A DNA stretch of 64,000 bases, from the NCBI GenBank assembly GCA_041394945.1, contig JAWKHH010000002.1, forward strand, positions 1,509,186-1,573,185, written 5' to 3'. The notes beneath the pieces are model-generated. The model was not told the DNA's origin. It saw only the letters and a list, made by a program, of their open reading frames with translations, and did not search any database. Shown here in pieces: positions 58,348 through 64,000 of the stretch. Within the stretch, counting starts at the first letter, position 1. Each line of letters starts with the position of its first letter. This DNA is from Bryobacteraceae bacterium. GTDB lineage: Bacteria; Acidobacteriota; Terriglobia; Bryobacterales; Bryobacteraceae. The position numbers and the translations under genes were made by a program.

Positions 58348-59325
58348 ATGGACTTCCGTACCCTGTTGCGTACCGCGGCGGCCGTACTAGCCGCAGCTAA
58401 CCTCTGGGCGCTGGACCCGGCGCTGGCGAGGCTTGCCGGAAGCGACGCCGCCGTTGTGAGCGGCATCGACTTTCAGGCGATTCACGGAACGCCTTTCGGG
58501 AAGTTCCTGCTGGACAAGATTTCCGACGCGGACTCGCGCTTCGATCGTGTTTTCCAACTCACCGGATTCGATCCCTCGCGCGATCTGCACGAGATCCTGA
58601 TTGTGGCCGAGCAAATTGGCGGCGAGCCAGGCGCCAGGCTCCCGGCCACGCCGGTTCCTGGCTCGGGCCTGGTGGCGGTGAAGGGCAAGTTCGACGAGAG
58701 CGCATGGACGAGCCTGGTGGCCCGGCACGGCGCCGTCGCCGAATACAAGGGGCGCAAGCTGCTGAGCGACGGCACGTCCGATTCGGCGGTGGCGTTCCTT
58801 GACGGCGTTTTCGTGGCGGCGAGCCAGGAGCGGCTGCGCGGGCTGATCGACGCGGCTCCGGAGCGCGATGCGGTGCTGGCGGGCCGGCTGGAGGCGCTGA
58901 GCGCGGAGAATCATGTGTGGTTCTTTGCGAACGGGTCCCCGGCGCGGCTTGCCGAGGCGCTTCCGAACTCGAGCCGGAATATGCGCAGCGCGTTGAGCGG
59001 ATCGGTGATGCAATCGATTCTCGATATGTCGTTTGGGATGCGGTTCGGGGAACAGGTAACGATCGCCGGCGAGGCGCGGACGCGGACCGACGAGGACGCG
59101 CGCGCGCTGGCGGGGGTCGGCAAGTTCTTCGCCGAGATGGCGAAGTCGAACGGGGGCGCGCCGGGAGGACTCGGCAGCCTGCTTTTGTCGCTGAACCTCC
59201 GTGCCGACGGGGCGCGGCTGCGCTTTACGATGTCGGCGCCGGAGAGGGATATCGAGCGACTATTCGAATCCGGCCGGGCAAGGATTCGCGCGGCGGGATA
59301 CCGCGAGAGCCAACGCGGTCAATAG
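58348..59325 (+). CDS. Secreted protein of unknown function
   Basis: 325 aa from the ATG at 58348. Signal peptide RTLLRTAAAVLAAANLWAL. The mature part reads like proteins that measure model-like scores, with SDAAVVSGIDFQAIHGTPFGKFLL, DLHEILIVAEQIG, LVAVKGKFDESAWTSLVARHG and LLSDGTSDSAVAFLDGVFVAAS. This resembles the DUF3352-like or similar acidobacterial families, but I cannot name it safely. No catalytic motif. It follows the DUF362 gene by 41 bp. Confidence 0.75.
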   Translation: MDFRTLLRTAAAVLAAANLWALDPALARLAGSDAAVVSGIDFQAIHGTPFGKFLLDKISDADSRFDRVFQLTGFDPSRDLHEILIVAEQIGGEPGARLPATPVPGSGLVAVKGKFDESAWTSLVARHGAVAEYKGRKLLSDGTSDSAVAFLDGVFVAASQERLRGLIDAAPERDAVLAGRLEALSAENHVWFFANGSPARLAEALPNSSRNMRSALSGSVMQSILDMSFGMRFGEQVTIAGEARTRTDEDARALAGVGKFFAEMAKSNGGAPGGLGSLLLSLNLRADGARLRFTMSAPERDIERLFESGRARIRAAGYRESQRGQ

Positions 59326-59370
59326 AACGAAGAGCGAAGCGCCGGCTTCGCGTTATCCTTGGTGATTCGA

Positions 59371-60516
59371 ATGCGAATCACCGCCATTAAAGACGCGGTT
59401 GTCCCGATCCGGTCCGACATCCGCAACGCCTACATCAGCTTCTCGGAAATGACCGCCTCCGCGGTGGCGATCCACACCGACGAGGGCGTCACCGGCTACG
59501 GCTTCAACTCGAACGGACGGTATGCCCAAAGCGGCCTTCTCCGCGAGCGCTTCATCCCGCGGCTGACGAGAGCCGAACCGGAAAGGCTGCTCGACGAATC
59601 GGGCGCGAACTTCGATCCCGCTCTCGCCTGGGACGTCATGATGGCCAATGAGAAGCCCGGCGGCCATGGCGAACGCAGCGTCGCCGCGGGCGTGCTCGAC
59701 ATGGCCTTGTGGGACCTCGTGGCGAAGATCGAAGGCCGTCCGCTGGCGCAAACGCTGGCGGCGCGATTCGGCTCCGGCGAAGCGTCGGAGTCCGTCTATG
59801 TCTACGCCGCCGGCGGCTACTACTACCCGGGCAAGGACATCCCGATGCTGCTCGAAGAGATGCAGCGCTACGTCGATCTGGGCTACGACACGGTGAAGAT
59901 CAAGATCGGCGGCGCGACGCTCGAGGAGGACCGAGCGCGCATCGAAGCCGTGCTCGGCCGAATCGGCGGCGGCCGCGAACTCGCCGTCGACGCCAACGGC
60001 CGCTTCGACCTCGACACGGCCCTGGCCTACGCCGCCGCGCTCAACGACTATCCGTTGAAATGGTACGAGGAGCCTTGTGATCCGCTCGACTTCGAGATCC
60101 TGGCCGAGGTAGCCGCGGCGTCCCGCAATCCATTGGCGACCGGTGAGAATCTGTTCTCCATGCAAGATGCGCGGAACCTCGTCCGCTACGGCGGCATGGA
60201 CCCCGAACGCGACTATCTTCAAATGGACCCGGCGCTCAGCTACGGACTGGTGGAATACCTGCGGATGCTGGACGCGCTGGGAGAGAACGGCTGGTCCCCG
60301 GCGCGGTGCATCCCGCACGGCGGACACCAGTTCGCGCTGCATCTGGCGGCGGGACTGGGACTGCATGGAAACGAATCCTACCCCGGCGTGTTCCAGCCCT
60401 TCGGCGGATTCGCCGACGGCGTGCCGGTGGAAAACGGCCGGGTCGCGATCCCGAAGGCTCCGGGCATCGGCATCGAAGCGAAGCAAAACCTTTGGGAGGT
60501 CTTCCGCCAGCTATGA
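59371..60516 (+). CDS. D(-)-tartrate dehydratase-like enolase-superfamily enzyme
   Basis: 381 aa from the ATG at 59371; a TATCCT -10 at 59354 is close above. The sequence shares long blocks that I recall from D(-)-tartrate dehydratase (TarD): NAYISFSEMTASAVAI, GYGFNSNGRYAQ, NEKPGGHGERSVAAG, YAAGGYYYPGKDI and CIPHGGHQ. Enolase-superfamily features are TVKIKIGG (base Lys), LAVDANGRFD, WYEEPCDP and TGENLF for metal binding. It should dehydrate D-tartrate or a close acid sugar. It overlaps the following amidohydrolase. Confidence 0.85.
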   Translation: MRITAIKDAVVPIRSDIRNAYISFSEMTASAVAIHTDEGVTGYGFNSNGRYAQSGLLRERFIPRLTRAEPERLLDESGANFDPALAWDVMMANEKPGGHGERSVAAGVLDMALWDLVAKIEGRPLAQTLAARFGSGEASESVYVYAAGGYYYPGKDIPMLLEEMQRYVDLGYDTVKIKIGGATLEEDRARIEAVLGRIGGGRELAVDANGRFDLDTALAYAAALNDYPLKWYEEPCDPLDFEILAEVAAASRNPLATGENLFSMQDARNLVRYGGMDPERDYLQMDPALSYGLVEYLRMLDALGENGWSPARCIPHGGHQFALHLAAGLGLHGNESYPGVFQPFGGFADGVPVENGRVAIPKAPGIGIEAKQNLWEVFRQL

Positions 60517-61418
60517 CTATTGCCGACGCGCACATTCATTTTTTCTCGCATCGATTCTATTCGCTGCTCGCCGCCCAGAAAGGCGTGACCGTCACGGAAG
60601 CCGCGGCGATTCTCGGCTGGCCGCTACCGCCGGAGGATCCGGTGGAACTGGCGCGCGTGTGGGATGTCGAGCTGGAACGAAATGGGGTATCGCACGCGGT
60701 CCTGATCGCCAGCCTTCCGGGGGACAGCGGGTCCGTCGTTGCGGCGGTCGCGGCTTTTCCGGGGCGATTCTCGGGATACTTTTTCCTCGACCCGACCGCC
60801 GACGGTGCGGCTCGGATGGCCGAATCCGCGGCCGCCGAGGGGCTACGCGGCATGTGTCTGTTCCCGGCGCTGCACGGCTACGCGCTGAGCGATCCGCGTG
60901 TCGGCGAGGCGATCGAGGCGGTTTCGAGCGGCGCCTCCGGCCGGTCCGTGGTCTTCGTCCACTGTGGCGCGCTGAGCATCGGCGTGCGCAACCGGCTCGG
61001 CCTCCCCACCGCCTATGACCTGCGGTACGGCAACCCGATGGATCTGCACGCGGTGGCCCGCCGCCACCCCGCAGCTACCTTTGTCGTCCCGCACTTCGGG
61101 GCCGGGCTTTTTCGGGAGACGTTGATGCTGGCGGACTTATGCCCGAACGTCTACCTCGACACATCGAGCACGAACCGCTGGATGCGGTATCAACCGCCAG
61201 GGATCGATCTGGCGCAGGTGTTCGAGCGAAGCATGGAAGTGGCCGGAGCCGGACGGCTCCTTTTCGGTACGGACTCGTCGTTCTTCCCGCGCGGTTGGAA
61301 CCGGGCGGTCTTCGAGGCGCAGTCCCAGGCGCTGGACGCCGCCGGCTGCAGCGGCGAAGACAAAGCGGCGATCCTTGGGGGCAACCTGTTGGGGCTGCTT
61401 CAACCGGAACCGTCCTAG
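60513..61418 (+). CDS. Amidohydrolase-2 family protein
   Basis: 301 aa, starting in the ATGA overlap with the dehydratase gene. Metal ligands: IADAHIHFFSHRF (HxH) at the start, VFVHCGALS (His), TFVVPHFGAG (His) and LFGTDSSFFP (Asp). The coupling to a tartrate-dehydratase-like enzyme suggests action on an acid sugar or lactone in the same pathway. Substrate unproven. Confidence 0.85.
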   Translation: MTIADAHIHFFSHRFYSLLAAQKGVTVTEAAAILGWPLPPEDPVELARVWDVELERNGVSHAVLIASLPGDSGSVVAAVAAFPGRFSGYFFLDPTADGAARMAESAAAEGLRGMCLFPALHGYALSDPRVGEAIEAVSSGASGRSVVFVHCGALSIGVRNRLGLPTAYDLRYGNPMDLHAVARRHPAATFVVPHFGAGLFRETLMLADLCPNVYLDTSSTNRWMRYQPPGIDLAQVFERSMEVAGAGRLLFGTDSSFFPRGWNRAVFEAQSQALDAAGCSGEDKAAILGGNLLGLLQPEPS

Positions 61419-61464
61419 TGCAACGCACCGCATAATCGGCTTCCGGATTCACCCCAATGAGGGG

Positions 61465-61494
61465 CTGACAGTGTGCGCGGATTCCTGTTACCCT
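61465..61494 (+). promoter_or_regulatory. Promoter with -35 and extended -10 for the 61563 gene
   Basis: CTGACA (61465-61470), spacer 18, and TACCCT (61489-61494) preceded by TGt. Predicted start near 61501. A small CCCC-AATGA-GGGG hairpin (61452-61464) just above may end the preceding operon. Confidence 0.5.
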
Positions 61495-61562
61495 CTAAGG
61501 CGAATCACGAATGGCGCGATTCCCTCATGGCCCGTAATCTGGGGGTGCAAGGAGGGAACGGC

Positions 61563-62282
61563 ATGCTCAAAGTTGGAATTTTTTGTCTGGCATTGGCAGG
61601 TACTGCTGCCGCCCAGGCGGTTTTGCAACAGGGCGTGGCGGCCGCCAGCGGGACGCTCGCCGGTGCGCTAGCCGGTAAGGCGGTGAGCGACGCGCTGGAC
61701 AGCACTCTCAAGGCCACCGACTCCGCAGCTCAAACCGGAGTGAAGCGGACGTCGCGAAACGGGCAATCGCGTCAAGCCCAACGGAAGTCCTCGAATATGC
61801 AGGGCACAGCCGCCGCAATGCCGGCTGGCGCCGCCAGTCCATCCGGACCGGGCTCGATGTCTGGCGCGGAGGCGGCGGAAGTGTCCGCGTTAGAAGTAAC
61901 TGCGAGGACCTCCGGGCGCGGAGCGAGGCATGGAGGAGTGTCTCGCTCCTCGCGCCGAAAGCGCGCCGCGGCGGGCGGATCCAATCAATGGCTGGGCGGC
62001 TTGCTCGGCAACCCCACCTCGCAAACTACCGTCGCCGCTACGCCCGCGCGCCGCCGTGTCTTCGGTGAACTGACCTTGAACCAGCTCCAGTCGATTCCGT
62101 CCGAGGCGACAAAACCGCAGATCATCAGCCAACTCGGATCGCCCGCTGCGACCGTTCTGATTCCGGAGGCCGGCGGCCTGCGCGAAGTGCTCTACTACAC
62201 GCGCGAGGGCGACATGGCGGCTGCGGTCAGCGTGAATCCGGACGGCGCGGTCACCCACGTCACCCGCAACGTGGCGCCGTAG
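61563..62282 (+). CDS. Secreted low-complexity protein of unknown function
   Basis: 239 aa from the ATG at 61563, which has a strong AAGGAGG site; the earlier in-frame ATG at 61473 would lie before the transcript start. Signal peptide MLKVGIFCLALAGTAAAQ. The middle is Ala/Ser/Arg-rich (RTSRNGQSRQAQRKSS). The last 75 residues form a compact domain (VFGELTLNQLQSIPSEATKPQIISQLGSPA ... YYTREGDMAAAVSVNPDGAVTHV) that resembles SmpA/BamE-like assembly domains in layout. Function unknown. Confidence 0.75.
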   Translation: MLKVGIFCLALAGTAAAQAVLQQGVAAASGTLAGALAGKAVSDALDSTLKATDSAAQTGVKRTSRNGQSRQAQRKSSNMQGTAAAMPAGAASPSGPGSMSGAEAAEVSALEVTARTSGRGARHGGVSRSSRRKRAAAGGSNQWLGGLLGNPTSQTTVAATPARRRVFGELTLNQLQSIPSEATKPQIISQLGSPAATVLIPEAGGLREVLYYTREGDMAAAVSVNPDGAVTHVTRNVAP

Positions 62283-62304
62283 CCGCGGGCTTACGCGGCG
62301 GCGG

Positions 62305-63153
62305 CTAGTTCTTGCCGAGCTCTTCCCACAGCCCCGGGAAAGTCCGGTCCCACATCCGGCCCGGACCCCACCCGGCGAGAGACTCGAGTTTCACGGCTCC
62401 CTTGGCGGCGTCGGCGTTTTTGCCCTCGCGGCGCAGATCGCTCAACTGCATCTTCAGCGTTTCGAAGGACTGCTTCCAGGCGAGGAGATCGGCCCGCTTC
62501 ATCACCGGACCGTGACCCGGAATCACGGTGTCGAAGTCGAGTTCCAGCGCGCGGTCGAGCGTCCGCGTCCAGGCGACTCCGGAGCCGCCCGAGCTGTAAT
62601 CGATGAACGGCGCGCCAGCGACGAACAGGTCGCCGGTGTGAATGACGCGCCGGGCAGGGAAGTGCATCACGGCGTCGGTCCTGGTGTGTCCGCGGCCGAA
62701 GTGGTTCGCCGTGACGACCTTGCCGCCGAGCTTCACCGTGAGCCGGTCGTGGAACGCAAGCCGCGGAGCCCCGGGCATTTTCTTTTCTTCCATCAACTGC
62801 TGCGCATTCTCGTGGGCCACCACTTCCACCCCGGCGGCGAGGAACCTGGCGTTGCCGCCGCTGTGGTCGCCGTGCAGGTGAGTGTTCAACACATAGCGAA
62901 CCGGCGCGGCGGTGATCCCTTTGACCTTGTCGAGAATCTGCTGGTAGTTTTGCTCGAACTTGTCGTCGACCAGCACGACGCCTTCGTCGGTGACGTAGAC
63001 GCCGACGTTGCCGCCGGAGCCGACGATCACATGCAGGTCGTCGGCGACCTTGGTCACGGTCAGTTCCTGCGGCGGCTGTTGCGTGCGGGCCACCCACAAT
63101 CCCGCGGCTCCCGCCGCCAATCCCAGAACACGAATCCAAGTAGACGCAAGCAT
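62305..63153 (-). CDS. Secreted metallo-beta-lactamase-fold hydrolase
   Basis: 282 aa from the ATG at 63153; an ATG three codons earlier is equally possible. A signal segment (WIRVLGLAAGAAGLWVA) is followed by the MBL fold. Zinc ligands are HLHGDHSGG (HxHxDH), NHFGRGHTRTD, HTGDLF and PGHGPVM. It probably binds two zinc ions in the periplasm; beta-lactam or other ester hydrolysis cannot be decided. It is divergent from the SDR gene with a 30-bp gap. Confidence 0.88.
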   Translation of the reverse strand: MLASTWIRVLGLAAGAAGLWVARTQQPPQELTVTKVADDLHVIVGSGGNVGVYVTDEGVVLVDDKFEQNYQQILDKVKGITAAPVRYVLNTHLHGDHSGGNARFLAAGVEVVAHENAQQLMEEKKMPGAPRLAFHDRLTVKLGGKVVTANHFGRGHTRTDAVMHFPARRVIHTGDLFVAGAPFIDYSSGGSGVAWTRTLDRALELDFDTVIPGHGPVMKRADLLAWKQSFETLKMQLSDLRREGKNADAAKGAVKLESLAGWGPGRMWDRTFPGLWEELGKN

Positions 63154-63183
63154 GGGTTCCATTGTAAAAGGAAAGTTCCCTCT

Positions 63184-63933
63184 ATGCTTCTCAAAGACAA
63201 AGTCTCCATCGTCACCGGCTCGGCCATGGGCATCGGAACCGGCGTCGCCGAACTGTTCGCCCAGAATGGTTCGATCGTCTACATGGTCGATATCGACGGC
63301 GCGCGCAACGAAGCGGCCGCCGAAAAGATTCGCCAGGCGGGCGGCGGGGCGCACGCGCTCCAGGCCGACGTCTCCAAGCGGGACCAGGTGAAGGCCGCCG
63401 TCGACGCGGTGCTCGCCGCGCAAGGGAGGATCGACGTCCTCGTCAACAACGCCGGCATCTACCCGCGCCAGGACTTCCTCGCCATCACCGAGCCCGAGTG
63501 GGACGAGATGCAGAACGTGAACCTGAAAAGCGTCTTCCACTGGTGCCAGCTTGTGCTGCCGGCGATGATCAAGCAGCGTTCCGGCAAGATCGTGAACATC
63601 TCGTCGGTTACCGTCTTCAAGGGCACCGAACGCCTCAGCCACTACGTCACCACCAAGGCCGGCATCATCGGCCTCAGCCGCACCATCGCGCACGAGGTGG
63701 GGCAGCACAATGTCCATATCAACTGCGTGACCCCGGGAGCCATCAAGACCGAGGGAGAGGCCGTGGTTCATACGGACCCGGCCGTGCTCGCCGCTCTGCA
63801 GAGCGCGCAATGCCTGGACCGCCGGCTATTCCCGGTGGACGTCGCGGGGCCGTGCCTCTTTCTGGCGTCGGCTCTGAGCGACGGGATGACCGGGCAGACG
63901 CTGAACGTCGACGGCGGTCTGGTGATGTACTGA
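63184..63933 (+). CDS. Short-chain dehydrogenase/reductase
   Basis: 249 aa. Cofactor motif TGSAMGIGTG, then DVS, NNAG (VLVNNAGIYPRQ), the catalytic Ser in VNISSVTVF and Tyr/Lys in YVTTK. The Asp after strand two (VDIDGARN) suggests NAD preference. The C-terminal MTGQTLNVDGGLVMY is typical. A classical SDR acting on an alcohol or sugar; substrate unknown. Confidence 0.92.
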   Translation: MLLKDKVSIVTGSAMGIGTGVAELFAQNGSIVYMVDIDGARNEAAAEKIRQAGGGAHALQADVSKRDQVKAAVDAVLAAQGRIDVLVNNAGIYPRQDFLAITEPEWDEMQNVNLKSVFHWCQLVLPAMIKQRSGKIVNISSVTVFKGTERLSHYVTTKAGIIGLSRTIAHEVGQHNVHINCVTPGAIKTEGEAVVHTDPAVLAALQSAQCLDRRLFPVDVAGPCLFLASALSDGMTGQTLNVDGGLVMY

Positions 63934-63975
63934 TCGCAGTCCCCCGCGGATTCCCCTAGCAGCCCGTGGTTAAAG

Positions 63976-63999
63976 TCCCGTAGGTCGCGCAGCACGGGA
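63976..63999. terminator. Inverted repeat after the SDR gene
   Basis: TCCCGT and ACGGGA, 12 bases apart, lie about 43 bp after the SDR stop. There is no U-tract. It could be a weak terminator for the SDR or belong to a gene beyond the window. Confidence 0.3.
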
Positions 64000-64000
64000 T

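Overview
The window reads as a high-GC chromosome segment from an Acidobacteriota-like bacterium, most probably near Bryobacterales/Solibacteraceae. This is an inference from gene content: a PadR regulator paired with an ADOP-type FtsX/MacB permease, twin-arginine Gfo/Idh/MocA oxidoreductases, DUF362 and aldo/keto proteins with Tat-like leaders, a multiheme cytochrome fused to TPRs, and very dense gene packing with ATGA overlaps. There are no rRNA genes, CRISPR arrays or insertion sequences, and one tRNA (Arg-UCG).

Layout. 1-6.8 kb: the end of an M28 peptidase, an unknown protein, a seven-heme cytochrome/TPR lipoprotein, and an ADOP permease with its PadR repressor, whose start codon lies inside a perfect 23-bp palindrome. 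6.8-10.7 kb: an oxidoreductase and a three-gene overlapping operon (mutarotase-like protein plus two amidohydrolases). 10.68-12.14 kb: a retron. A predicted ncRNA bounded by a perfect 13-nt inverted repeat, preceded by an extended -10 promoter that places the transcript start on the repeat, is followed 6 nt later by a retron-type reverse transcriptase with YADD and a roughly 140-residue N-terminal extension. 12.2-21.8 kb: a DUF2157/GDYXXLXY pair, an NtrC-type two-component system, ribosomal protein S1, and an ECF sigma / anti-sigma-HEAT / DUF4097 / double-PDZ cluster. 21.9-41.3 kb: a large flagellar island with two divergent operons. The minus-strand one is fliK-flgD-flgE-fliN-fliO-fliP-fliQ-fliR-flhB-flhA-flhF-fliA-fliN/Y; the plus-strand one is flgF-flgG-flgA-flgH-flgI-flgJ. 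flaG-fliS follow at 44.3-45.0 kb after malQ and a stand-alone nuoB. 45-55.6 kb: an oxidoreductase, pdxR-pdxS-pdxT (PLP synthesis), a small phosphatase, a catalytically altered S41 peptidase homologue, an FmdB protein, UspA, tRNA-Arg, a CYTH protein and dnaB. 55.6-64 kb: an SRPBCC protein with no normal start codon directly behind an aldo/keto reductase, a DUF362 protein, a D-tartrate-dehydratase-like enolase with an amidohydrolase, a metallo-beta-lactamase-fold protein and an SDR.

The flagellar genes supply the export gate (FliOPQR, FlhAB), rod, hook, P- and L-rings, hook-length control and sigma-28. The window lacks fliM, fliL, motAB, flhG, fliF/G/H/I and flagellin, which must lie elsewhere if the organism swims. 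Many genes show an extended -10 (TGnTAnnnT) only 10-20 bases before the start codon, so short or absent leaders look common.

All gene starts, folds and motifs were read by eye. No homology search, RNA folding program or phylogeny was run.
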